The notes beneath the pieces were generated by a model. The model was not told the DNA's origin, searched no databases, and saw nothing but the letters and a program-made list of their open reading frames with translations. DNA of 47,073 bases, from contig CAZFRO010000019.1 in assembly GCA_964521425.1 (NCBI GenBank), forward strand, positions 1-47,073, in the 5' to 3' direction. Shown piece after piece: positions 14,230 through 22,752 of the stretch (position 1 is its first letter; each line of letters starts with the position of its first letter). The position numbers were made by a program, and so were the translations under genes. This DNA comes from Joyebacterum sp964521425. Its GTDB lineage: Bacteria > Joyebacterota > Joyebacteria > Joyebacterales > Joyebacteraceae.

Positions 14230-15621
14230 GTGGAAGAACGGGACCAGAGAGAGCGCAGAGATTCCACTGAGAAACTCGAGCGCGAGCTCAAGGTCGACAT
14301 CACAAAGGGCAACGTTCTCAAGAACGTGCTCTACATGGGCATCCCGTCGATGATCGGCTTCGGGGCGATGACCATCTACAGCCTCACCGACATCTACTGG
14401 GTCGGGAAGCTCGGGACGGCTCCCGTTGCCGCCATCACGCTCTTCGCCGCGATGGCGTGGATCCTCGGCTCGACGAACCAGATCGTAGGTACGGGCTCGG
14501 TCGCTCTGATCTCGCGCCGCTTCAGTGAGAAGCGATTCGAGGCCACGCGCGACGTCGTCCGGCAGACGCTGCTTCTCAAGTTCACGATCGCCGCTCTGAT
14601 GGGTCTGCTCGGACTCGCGGTCGCGCCCTCCGTTCTCCGTTTCATGACCGACGATGCCGCCACGCGCGAGCTGGCGCTAGAGTATGGGAACATCTTCTTC
14701 ATCGGTCTCCCGTTCATGTTCTCGTCCTACTCAATCTACACCGCACTCCGCGGCGTCGGCGACGCCCCGAAGGCGATGTACATCATGCTGATGTCCACGA
14801 TCATGAACATCGGTCTCGACCCGCTTTTCATATTCCATTTCAACATGGGGATAGCAGGAGCAGCGCTCGCCACGGCGATCTCCGCGACGTGCGCCGTCTT
14901 CGTCGGTCTCTGGGTTATCTCCTCTGGCAAATCGAACCTGAGAGTTCCGATCTGGAGCCGCTTCCATCCACGGATCAGCATCATGCTCGAGATCCTGAGA
15001 ATCGGACTGCCGGCAGGCTTGAACGGGCTCTTGAGAAGTCTCGCCCACTGGTACGTGGCGACACTGGTCGCGACCTTCGGCACCGTGGTAATAGCCGCGT
15101 ACGGTCTGAGCCTCCGGATAATGGAACTCGGCATCCTCTTCGCGGTGGGGCTCGAACTCGGCATCGGAACGGTCGTCGGGCAGAATCTAGGCGCGAACCA
15201 GAAGGACCGAGCGCACGAGGCGGTCGTCAAGGCGACCCTTCTTGTCCTGGCTCTGACGGGTGTTCTCGGCCTCATCGAGATCGCGTTCTCTCAAGAGATC
15301 CTCGGTCTCTTCAGCAGTGATCCTGTCGTCGTGTCGACCGGTATCCCGCTCATCAGGCTCATGGCCGTCGCGCAGGTGATGATAGCCATGCACATCGTCA
15401 TGTCGTCGGCCTTCTTCGGCTCGGGAAACACGTGGCCCCCGACCGTCATCGCGGCCATCACCGAGTGGGTCGTTCAGGTCCCGCTGGTTCTCGGCGCAAT
15501 ACACCTCCTGCACACGAACCAGACCGGAGTCTGGTGGGCGATGTTCATCGCCGCCTGCGTGGAGGTTCGGATGACGTTCATCTGGTTCCAGCGAGGGCAC
15601 TGGAAACACCAGAAGGTGTAG
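14230..15621 (+). CDS. MATE family efflux protein
   Basis: 463 aa with about 12 membrane helices. It exports drugs or metabolites in exchange for H+ or Na+. MATE features: PSMIGFGAMTIYSLTDIYWVGKLG in helix 1-2, ALRGVGDAPKAMYIMLMSTIMNIGLDPLFIF (the conserved G-D-P region) and the second-half repeat AYGLSLRIMELGILFAVGLELGIGTVVGQNLGA. The GTG start at 14230 has GAGGT about 8 nt upstream. It has an unusually hydrophilic N-terminal stretch (EERDQRERRDSTEK) before helix 1. The stop is one base from the PfkB start, so the two are probably cotranscribed. Confidence 0.88.
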   Translation: MEERDQRERRDSTEKLERELKVDITKGNVLKNVLYMGIPSMIGFGAMTIYSLTDIYWVGKLGTAPVAAITLFAAMAWILGSTNQIVGTGSVALISRRFSEKRFEATRDVVRQTLLLKFTIAALMGLLGLAVAPSVLRFMTDDAATRELALEYGNIFFIGLPFMFSSYSIYTALRGVGDAPKAMYIMLMSTIMNIGLDPLFIFHFNMGIAGAALATAISATCAVFVGLWVISSGKSNLRVPIWSRFHPRISIMLEILRIGLPAGLNGLLRSLAHWYVATLVATFGTVVIAAYGLSLRIMELGILFAVGLELGIGTVVGQNLGANQKDRAHEAVVKATLLVLALTGVLGLIEIAFSQEILGLFSSDPVVVSTGIPLIRLMAVAQVMIAMHIVMSSAFFGSGNTWPPTVIAAITEWVVQVPLVLGAIHLLHTNQTGVWWAMFIAACVEVRMTFIWFQRGHWKHQKV

Positions 15622-15622
15622 C

Positions 15623-16564
15623 ATGGAGTTTGGATTCCTGATACGTGGTGACGCTGAGTTCGACGTTGTCGGCTTTGGTTTGAATGCCGTCGACCACCTC
15701 TGCGTCATGCGGGAGCAGCCCGAGTACGGGGCCAAGCTCCCCATAGACACCTTCAAGCTTGCCCCAGGAGGACAGGCGGCAAGCGCGATGGTGCAGTGCG
15801 CAAGACTCGGCCTCAGAGCGAAGTACGTGGGGAAGGTCGGGGGAGATGAGATCGGGAGCTTCTCGCTCAGAAGCATCGAGTCTGCGGGTGTGGACATATC
15901 TGATGTGATAGTCGCCCAGGGAGTGACGAATCAGCTCGCGATGATCGTCATCGATGGGCGAACGGGTGAGCGGACCATCCTGTGGCACAGACCGAATGAG
16001 ATCGCGACCACCCCATCTGAGATGACCCCCGAGAAGGTGTGCGTCGGAAGCGTGCTCCTCCTCGACGGGCACGATGCGCCGGCGGCCGCGAGAGCTGCGG
16101 AGCTTGCCCACGAGCACGGTGTGCTCGTCGTGCTCGACGCCGAGACGGTCAAGGAGGGAACCGCCGAGCTTGTCGCCAACACAGACCTTCTCGTAGCATC
16201 GTCGAAGTTCCCGAGCCTCTTCACGGGGGAAAAGAACCCGGCGGTTGCACTCTCCCTCATCTCTGAAGCGGGTCCGCCGTTCGTGGCGATGACGCTCGGG
16301 GAGAGAGGTGCGGCAGCACTCGCTTCGGACGGCAGCCTTGTTGTATCGCCGGGATTCGAGGTGGGTGTCGTGGACACAACAGGGGCAGGGGACATCTTCC
16401 ACGGCGCGTTCGTCTACGGTCTTCTTCAGGACTGGTCCATCGAGCGGACTCTCACGTTCTCGAACGCGGCGGCGGCCCTGAACTGCACGGCTCTGGGAGC
16501 ACGCGGCGGGATAGCGGGTCTGGACGAGGTAGAAGCCTTGATCAGACGCGACGGCCGGCAGTAG
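15623..16564 (+). CDS. PfkB family carbohydrate kinase
   Basis: 313 aa. Ribokinase-type sugar kinase that transfers phosphate from ATP. The PfkB signature 2 DTTGAGDIFHGAFVYGL is near residue 252 and holds the catalytic Asp in GAGD. The N-terminal signature region is KLAPGGQAASAMVQCARLG. There is no sign of truncation, and the substrate (sugar or nucleoside) cannot be told. The start is ATG 15623, with AAGGTG overlapping the end of the MATE gene. It is followed by a HAD phosphatase after 24 nt, so phosphorylation and dephosphorylation partners may work together. Confidence 0.88.
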   Translation: MEFGFLIRGDAEFDVVGFGLNAVDHLCVMREQPEYGAKLPIDTFKLAPGGQAASAMVQCARLGLRAKYVGKVGGDEIGSFSLRSIESAGVDISDVIVAQGVTNQLAMIVIDGRTGERTILWHRPNEIATTPSEMTPEKVCVGSVLLLDGHDAPAAARAAELAHEHGVLVVLDAETVKEGTAELVANTDLLVASSKFPSLFTGEKNPAVALSLISEAGPPFVAMTLGERGAAALASDGSLVVSPGFEVGVVDTTGAGDIFHGAFVYGLLQDWSIERTLTFSNAAAALNCTALGARGGIAGLDEVEALIRRDGRQ

Positions 16565-16588
16565 CCGAGCACGAAACGGAGCACCAAC

Positions 16589-17311
16589 TTGCGAACGGTA
16601 GACCTAATCATCTTCGATCTCGACGGCACCCTCTACTCGTCAACGGCGACGACCGTAGGCGCCCTCGAATGCGCCGTCCGCGATATCAACGAGCGACACG
16701 GCCTCAAGATCCCGCAACCGACGGAGGCGGAGGTCATGGGCGGCGTGGGGAACGCGCGCGAGGACTACGTCCACGGCGTACTGCCCACCGTCCCGGAAGA
16801 GCACGTGGACGAGGTGGCCGACCTCATCTGGCACTGGGAGCACGAGCTTATCGTGGGAGGGAAGGGCTCTCTCTTCCCCGGGATCCTGGGTGGTCTCGAA
16901 CGTCTGAAGGCGAGCGGCCACGAACTTGCGGTCGCGACGAACGCCGGAACCTCCTACATGAATTTCGTGCTGGACTACTTCGACATCAGGAAGTACTTCT
17001 CAGAAGCCTGGTGCGCCGGCGAGCACCGTACCGGCGACAAGGGAGATCTCATCATGGGGATCATCCAGAGGCTTGGCGTCCTGCCGTGGCGGGCTATCAT
17101 GGTCGGTGACCGGAGCTCGGACATCCGCGCTGCCCAGAAGGCGGGAGTCTGGTCCGTGGGATGCACGTGGGGATTCGCGTCGAGCACGGAACTTGATGGC
17201 GCCGATCGAACCGCCGGGAGCTTCCAGGAACTTCTGGAACTACTCAAGGAATGGCCGGGCAGAGATGCGATGGCTACACAACATATCGATGGTCCTTCCC
17301 AGGACTGGTGA
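16589..17311 (+). CDS. HAD-superfamily phosphatase
   Basis: 240 aa. Motif I is IIFDLDGTLYS (nucleophile and acid Asp); motif II is LAVATNAG; motif III is the Lys in TGDKGDLI; motif IV is IMVGDRSSDI. The helical cap between motifs I and II matches the phosphoglycolate phosphatase class. It uses a TTG start (16589) with CGGAG about 8 nt before it. The substrate is not known. The gene overlaps the following amidase frame by 47 nt, giving tight coupling. Confidence 0.85.
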   Translation: MRTVDLIIFDLDGTLYSSTATTVGALECAVRDINERHGLKIPQPTEAEVMGGVGNAREDYVHGVLPTVPEEHVDEVADLIWHWEHELIVGGKGSLFPGILGGLERLKASGHELAVATNAGTSYMNFVLDYFDIRKYFSEAWCAGEHRTGDKGDLIMGIIQRLGVLPWRAIMVGDRSSDIRAAQKAGVWSVGCTWGFASSTELDGADRTAGSFQELLELLKEWPGRDAMATQHIDGPSQDW

Positions 17312-17825
17312 TCCCGAGAGACGCGACATCGCTGGGATCGACACCATAGTCCTTCACTGTACAGCCATGCCCGGCTGGAATGTCTGGGAGACCGCGCGCT
17401 ACCACACGGGACCCAATCACATCTCCGAGGACGGGTGCCCTTCAATCGCCTACGCCTACTTCATAGAGCCCGATGGCCTGCTCTACCGCTGTCTGCCGCA
17501 TGAGATACGCTCGTGGCACGTCGGGCCGTGGAACGAACGCTCAGTAGGTGTCTGCATGGCGTACGAGGCGTGCGACGAGCCGCCACCGCCGGTACAGCTT
17601 GCCGTGGCCGTCGATATCTGCGCCGATCTCGTGCGGAAACTCGGTCTCACGGCCGAGCGCGTCATGGGACACAGGGAGCTAGAGGGCACAGGCTTTGTGA
17701 TCGAGAATGGTGTTCGAGTTCAGAAGAAGGAGTGTCCGGGGCGTGCCGTCGACATGGACGAGTTCAGGCGTGCGGTCGCGGCTGCGATCGAGCGACCCGG
17801 TGGACCGGAAGTGATGGAGGCATGA
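17265..17825 (+). CDS. Amidase_2/PGRP-type N-acetylmuramoyl-L-alanine amidase
   Basis: 186 aa. Cuts the bond between MurNAc and L-Ala in peptidoglycan. Zn ligands are seen as H31 (VLHCTAM), the His in VMGHREL and the Cys in KKECPG; the Tyr in SIAYAYFIEPDG and Lys of KKEC fit the catalytic set. No signal peptide is seen, so it may act on recycled muropeptides in the cytoplasm or be exported differently. The start is uncertain: ATG 17265 has only a weak site, and ATG 17289 is in frame. The stop overlaps the next gene as ATGA. Confidence 0.8.
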   Translation: MRWLHNISMVLPRTGDPERRDIAGIDTIVLHCTAMPGWNVWETARYHTGPNHISEDGCPSIAYAYFIEPDGLLYRCLPHEIRSWHVGPWNERSVGVCMAYEACDEPPPPVQLAVAVDICADLVRKLGLTAERVMGHRELEGTGFVIENGVRVQKKECPGRAVDMDEFRRAVAAAIERPGGPEVMEA

Positions 17826-19291
17826 TGCGACGTTCAATATCCGCTCTGTTCCTGATGCTGACGCTCGTTGTCGCGCTTGCTCTCTGTCCTTGCGCGGTCG
17901 GTGCCGCGGATGTGGCCACAGAGGAGGGCTCTGGCGCGGCTAGCGCCCGCTCCCTCGAGAGCCTCTCCTGGATCATAGACTCATTCCTCGCGAAGCCGCA
18001 CCTGCGAGGTGCTGAGATCTCCATAATCGTCGAGTCACTGGATGCCGAGACGCCGCTCTACGAGCGCGAGGCCGACCGTCCGATGGTCCCCGCCTCGAAC
18101 ATGAAGGTAGTGACGGCCGCGGCAGCGCTCTCACTTCTGGGACCCGACTACAGGTTCGAGACTGGCTTCTCGACCGACAGCGACGCGGTCTCTCCGGTTC
18201 TTGCCGGCAACCTCCACGTCAGAGGAAGCGGCGATCCGTCGCTCGTCTCGGAGGAACTCTGGAAGATAGCGGACAGGCTTCGGACAATGGGAATCGAACG
18301 GATCACTGGGGACATCGTCCTCGATGTGTCGTATTTCGACGGTAATGCGACAGCGATCGATGCTCAAGAAGACGGTGATCGTGCCTACCATGCCAGAACG
18401 AGCGCACTCTCCGCGAACTTCAACACGGTTCGCGTGCACATCCACCCCGGCGCAAAGACTGGAGATGCCGCACGTGTTGAACTCTCGCCGGAGACAGGAT
18501 TCGTCGACATTCTGAACGATGCCACGACCTGCTCCGCCCGCCGGAGCCAGACGGTCCAGGTGAGGCGCCGCTTTGAGGGTGGTCGGAACATAGTTCACGT
18601 ATCAGGGCGGATACCCGTCGGTCACCGCGGTAAGGTCTTCTATCGCAATATCGATGACCCCGCGGGATCGTTCGGCGCGACGCTTGTGAGCTTCCTCAAA
18701 GGAGCCGGGATCGCGTTTGACGGCAATGTCGTCCAGGGTGCTGAACCCGATGACGCGCGTGAGCTGTTTGTTCATCGATCGAAGCCGCTCTCGCTCATCG
18801 TCCGGGACTTGAACAAGTTCAGCAACAACTTCACCGCCGAGCAGCTCCTTAAGACGCTCGGTGCGACAAACGGCGGCCAAGGTAGTCCCGTCCTCATGGA
18901 CTATCTCGACGGGCTCGGCATCGATACGACCGAATTCGGGATCGTCGACGGCTCGGGTCTGTCACGCGAGAGCCGGCTGACCGTACGTTCCCTTGCCGTC
19001 GTCATCCGGGAGATGTACGCTGACTTCAGGGCAGCGCCCGAGTACCTCTCCTCGCTGAGCGTAAGTGGCACGGACGGGACGCTTGAGGACCGGATGGGTT
19101 TCGCTGGGCTGACCGGGATGATCAGGGCAAAGACGGGTCTTCTGGACGGCGTGACCGCGATCTCCGGTGTCATGGAGACCATGACGGGAAGAAGAGTACT
19201 CTTCTCCATCATCGTCAACGGTTGGTCGTGCGAGGCGTGGAAGGTCCACGACATGGAGCACGCGATCCTTCTTCACATCTACGAGAGTTGA
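17825..19291 (+). CDS. dacB: D-alanyl-D-alanine carboxypeptidase/endopeptidase, PBP4 family
   Basis: 488 aa. Peptidase S13 (PBP4): trims or cuts peptide crosslinks of periplasmic peptidoglycan. The signal peptide ends near AVGA. Catalytic motifs are all present: SxxK as S91-N-M-K94, SxN as S333-N-N, and KTG at about 436 (AKTGLLDGV). Between them lies the large inserted region usual for S13. Start ATG 17825 is preferred (GGAGG 4 nt upstream); ATG 17822 is adjacent. It follows the amidase with overlap, making a small cell-wall remodelling pair. Confidence 0.9.
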   Translation: MRRSISALFLMLTLVVALALCPCAVGAADVATEEGSGAASARSLESLSWIIDSFLAKPHLRGAEISIIVESLDAETPLYEREADRPMVPASNMKVVTAAAALSLLGPDYRFETGFSTDSDAVSPVLAGNLHVRGSGDPSLVSEELWKIADRLRTMGIERITGDIVLDVSYFDGNATAIDAQEDGDRAYHARTSALSANFNTVRVHIHPGAKTGDAARVELSPETGFVDILNDATTCSARRSQTVQVRRRFEGGRNIVHVSGRIPVGHRGKVFYRNIDDPAGSFGATLVSFLKGAGIAFDGNVVQGAEPDDARELFVHRSKPLSLIVRDLNKFSNNFTAEQLLKTLGATNGGQGSPVLMDYLDGLGIDTTEFGIVDGSGLSRESRLTVRSLAVVIREMYADFRAAPEYLSSLSVSGTDGTLEDRMGFAGLTGMIRAKTGLLDGVTAISGVMETMTGRRVLFSIIVNGWSCEAWKVHDMEHAILLHIYES

Positions 19292-19332
19292 GGGTGTGAG
19301 CTGATCACGCACTACAAGAAGAGGTGCAGGAC

Positions 19333-20445
19333 GTGACAGAGGAGCGGACCCACAGATTCACAGCCAGGAGCTTCGGCGCCACGGCGCGGACCCTCATCCT
19401 GTGGGTTGTGGCTAACTCGCTCGCCGGCGCGCTCGTAGGTCTGGCGATCACTCTCTTCGCCGATCGCCCCGGTGCGCTCGAGAGTTTCGTTCCACTAAGC
19501 ATCCTCTTCGCCAATGCCGTCGGCTTCGCAGCCGGACTAACCGCGCGGTTCATTCTGCCACGCTACAGCGCGCTACCGGTCTACGTCAGGATCCCGCTTG
19601 CCATCATCACGCTTCTTGCCGGGGGCGCGTTCGGATCGGTTCTGGTCATCTTCCGGAACCCCCTGTTCGTTCTCTACCAGGGCCGCCTGACCCTTCTCCT
19701 GGTGCTTGTCGACAGCGTCATCGCGGTCATAGTCGGCCTCATCACCTACAACTACGAGCAGATGAGACAGGAGATAGAACGAGGCTACAGAGAGCTTGCC
19801 GAGAACCGCGTGCGTGAGGAGAGACTGAGAGAGATGGCCACGCGGTCAGAACTCAAGGCCTTGAAGGCGCAGATTAACCCGCACTTCCTCTTCAATGCGC
19901 TGAACTCCATCTCGGCACTGACGGCCATAGACCCTGAGGCCGCCCGTCGCACGCTTGAGCGTCTGGCAAGCGTGTTCAGGAAGACCCTCCTGGCCTCGGA
20001 GCAGGGCAGTGTGCCGCTCACCCGGGAACTCGAGCTAGTTGACGCCTACCTCGACATCGAGCGTGCCCGCTTCGGAGACCGGATGCGTGTGGAGCACTCG
20101 ATAGCACCGGGCGCCGGGGATGTGGAGATCCCGCCGCTCATTCTGCAGCCGATTGTGGAGAACGCCGTGCGCCACGGGATATCACCGAGTGTCGACGGAG
20201 GAACGGTGAGTATCGATGCGAGGATCACGGAGGGTCTTCTCGTAATCACGGTGCGGGACGACGGTGTCGGTGTATCGATCGGCGACTTGCACGACACGAT
20301 GTCGATCGGCTACGGTCTCAGGAGCGTGCGCGACAGGCTGAACACGCGCTACGGCTCAGGCGACTGGATCACGATCAGAAGCGAGCCCGACCGGGGGATG
20401 AGTGTCCGCCTCACCATTCCCATCGGAGCGGGGGAGGAAGAGTGA
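19333..20445 (+). CDS. LytS/YehU-type sensor histidine kinase
   Basis: 370 aa. Four hydrophobic segments (about residues 15-140) form a membrane domain. Next is a helical linker, then His_kinase QINPHFLFNALNSI (phospho-acceptor His) and HATPase_c (N box VENAVRHGI, G1 RDDGVGVSI). This is the family that pairs with LytTR regulators, here the next gene. GTG 19333 is chosen: AGAGGTG (19319-19325) sits 7-8 nt upstream; GTG 19324 is an alternative. The membrane domain is nearly the same as that of the PP2C phosphatase at 22753. Confidence 0.87.
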   Translation: MTEERTHRFTARSFGATARTLILWVVANSLAGALVGLAITLFADRPGALESFVPLSILFANAVGFAAGLTARFILPRYSALPVYVRIPLAIITLLAGGAFGSVLVIFRNPLFVLYQGRLTLLLVLVDSVIAVIVGLITYNYEQMRQEIERGYRELAENRVREERLREMATRSELKALKAQINPHFLFNALNSISALTAIDPEAARRTLERLASVFRKTLLASEQGSVPLTRELELVDAYLDIERARFGDRMRVEHSIAPGAGDVEIPPLILQPIVENAVRHGISPSVDGGTVSIDARITEGLLVITVRDDGVGVSIGDLHDTMSIGYGLRSVRDRLNTRYGSGDWITIRSEPDRGMSVRLTIPIGAGEEE

Positions 20446-21200
20446 TGATCGACACAATCAGGATCCTTGTGGTCGACGATGAGGAACTGGCACGCGCGCG
20501 TGTGAAGGCTCTCCTCGCTGAGTGCGAAGGGTGCGAATGCGTGGGCGAGGCGGAGAACGGCCTCGTTGCAGTAGAGAGAATCAAGGAACTCTCCCCGGAT
20601 CTTGTCATTCTCGACATACAGATGCCCGGCATGAGTGGCTTCGAGGTGATCGAGGCCCTGGACGATCCCCCTCTCATCATCTTCGCAACCGCGTTCGACG
20701 AGTACGCCATCAAGGCATTCGAGGTGAACTCGATCGACTACCTTCTCAAGCCGATCGAGAAGGAGAGATTCGCCGAGGCGATCGGGCGGGCGCGCGAGCT
20801 TCTCGATGGCGATTCGGCGCTGGGCGAGCACATAGAGCGTCTCGCGACGCTCGTTCGTCACGAGGGTATCAACCGGCTGCCCGTCACGAAGGGCAAGAGA
20901 ATCGTACTCCTGGACATCGATCGAATCGTGTGGATCGAGGCGTCCAATGAGCTGGTCTTCGTCCACACGAAGGACGAACGCTATCTCGTCAACATGACGA
21001 TGACCGAACTCGAACGACGTCTGGACGGGAGCGTGTTCTTCCGGACTCACCGCTCAAGCATCGTGAACCTGAACCTCGTCGTCGAGATCGTTCCGTGGTT
21101 CGGAGGGAAGTACAAGGTCGTCATGGACGATGCCGATCGCACGGAGGTCGTGCTCTCTCGCGCACGGGCGAAGAGCCTACGAGAGATTCTGCCCTGGTAG
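20445..21200 (+). CDS. LytTR family response regulator
   Basis: 251 aa. Receiver domain with the phospho-acceptor Asp in VILDIQMPGMSG, acidic DDEE at the start and the conserved Lys in YLLKPIEKERF. A LytTR DNA-binding domain follows (about 145-250): KGKRIVLLDIDRIVWIEA and FFRTHRSSIVNLNLV. It should activate target genes on phosphorylation by the adjacent kinase. ATG 20445 overlaps the kinase stop (TGATG); GGAGG is 7 nt upstream. GTG 20442 is in frame. Confidence 0.92.
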   Translation: MIDTIRILVVDDEELARARVKALLAECEGCECVGEAENGLVAVERIKELSPDLVILDIQMPGMSGFEVIEALDDPPLIIFATAFDEYAIKAFEVNSIDYLLKPIEKERFAEAIGRARELLDGDSALGEHIERLATLVRHEGINRLPVTKGKRIVLLDIDRIVWIEASNELVFVHTKDERYLVNMTMTELERRLDGSVFFRTHRSSIVNLNLVVEIVPWFGGKYKVVMDDADRTEVVLSRARAKSLREILPW

Positions 21201-21390
21201 TAGGCTTCCATCTCACCCCGCCGACGCTCCAACTCACCTGCCAGAACTGCCGTTTGACGGACATTGCCTTCGCAAAGGTAGCGCCGACTCGCATTATTGC
21301 ACCATGAGAGACACACGGGAGTTAAGCAGCGCGCCCGGCTGGGGGCGCTCTGGACACGGCTCATATCGAGCCGACAAAGGGGGGAAGGAC

Positions 21391-22749
21391 ATGGACGCGA
21401 AACGAAACATCATGGTGAGTGTTGTGGTCCTAGTGATCACACTCATGATGGGGCTCGCGACTCCTGCCGCCGCTGACGGAGTGGTCATTGGAAAGGCCGT
21501 CGCCAACGCCGCTAGTGGAGCGGTATCGAGCGCGGCAGCGGGCGCGATTCAGACGATCGATGCGTCGGTCACTGAGTCGAGTGGGACGGCCCTCACAATC
21601 GCCCACTCGATGCGAGTCGAGCAGACGGGCAGCTTCAATATCCCCGAGGGTGAGACGGAGTCCTACGATGTCTATATCTGGACTCAAACCTTCAATATCG
21701 ACGGAACACTTGATGGCGACGCCATCGTCGGAGCGCAGTGGGTAACGATCAACGGTACTCTGACCGAAGACTTGCTCGCATTCGCTCAGGACATCACCAT
21801 CAATGGCATCATCGAGGATGACGTCCGCATATTCGCCGAGAACGTCTACATCCACGGCACGATAAAGGGCGACCTTCTCGTTGGAGCCGCGAACCTGATC
21901 ATCCACGAAGACGCCGTCATCGAGGGCAGCCTCCTCGTCGGGGCCGGTCGAATGACGCACCGCGGGACCATAATGGGCGACGCGAGAATCGGCCTGGGCG
22001 AGCTTACAATGGCCGGCGAGATCGGCGGCAATGCCGAGATCTTCACGGACGGCGGCATCACGCTCCTGGATGGAGCGCATATCAATGGGGATCTCATCTA
22101 CGAGGGACCGTCGCAGATTGACTTCAGCAACGTCTGCTCCGGGTCGGTTACTTACAGAGAGCAGGTCAGTGCTGATGATGAGATCGCTGATGTCATCGGT
22201 TTCGCCGAGCGCTTCAAGACTATCATCCATCTGTTCGAGTTCATCGCTGCCATCATCGCCGGTAGCATCATAATCGCAGTGACGAGTGATCATGCGAAGA
22301 ACACGGCCAACATCATCAGGACGAAGCCGCTCAAGAGCTTGGGGATCGGGTTCATCGCTTTCATCTGCTTGCCGATCATCATCGTTCTCTCGATCGTCTT
22401 CATCATCACGATCCCATTCAGTCTCATACTGTCGCTGGCCTATCTCATCGCGCTCTACATCGCCAAATTCTACGTGGCCATCTGGCTCGGCAGTGTGATC
22501 CTGAGAAGAGGTGATGCGATCATGACGAAGTCCCCTGTTCCTCCGATGCTGCTCGGTCTCGTCGGTGTCTACATCATCACCGCGATACCTGTCATCGGGA
22601 CACTGTCCGGCATCGTCATCATCTTCTTCGGTCTCGGCGCGCTCCTGCAGCGCAAAGAGACCGGTCTGGCGAACGCGTTTGAGCCGGCGCCCGTCGTCGC
22701 CGACACAGGACTTCCAACTGCATTCCCCGGAACCGGTACGGAGGGATAA
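21391..22749 (+). CDS. Bactofilin-like (polymer-forming) domain protein with C-terminal membrane domain
   Basis: 452 aa. A signal peptide precedes a run of beta-helix-like rungs: NIDGTLDGDAIVGAQWVTINGTLTEDLLAFAQ, IDGIIEDDVRIFAENVYIHGTIKGDLLVGA and similar, with GDL-type turns. These are characteristic of polymer-forming bactofilins. After about residue 270 there are several membrane helices (FIAAIIAGSIIIA, FIAFICLPIIIVLSIVFIIT and others). The start is ATG 21391, after GGGGGGAAGG; an earlier in-frame ATG at 21304 has no such site. It likely forms an envelope scaffold. The hydrophobic tail is unlike soluble cytoplasmic bactofilins. It lies between kinase-regulator and phosphatase genes. Confidence 0.75.
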   Translation: MDAKRNIMVSVVVLVITLMMGLATPAAADGVVIGKAVANAASGAVSSAAAGAIQTIDASVTESSGTALTIAHSMRVEQTGSFNIPEGETESYDVYIWTQTFNIDGTLDGDAIVGAQWVTINGTLTEDLLAFAQDITINGIIEDDVRIFAENVYIHGTIKGDLLVGAANLIIHEDAVIEGSLLVGAGRMTHRGTIMGDARIGLGELTMAGEIGGNAEIFTDGGITLLDGAHINGDLIYEGPSQIDFSNVCSGSVTYREQVSADDEIADVIGFAERFKTIIHLFEFIAAIIAGSIIIAVTSDHAKNTANIIRTKPLKSLGIGFIAFICLPIIIVLSIVFIITIPFSLILSLAYLIALYIAKFYVAIWLGSVILRRGDAIMTKSPVPPMLLGLVGVYIITAIPVIGTLSGIVIIFFGLGALLQRKETGLANAFEPAPVVADTGLPTAFPGTGTEG

Positions 22750-22752
22750 CCG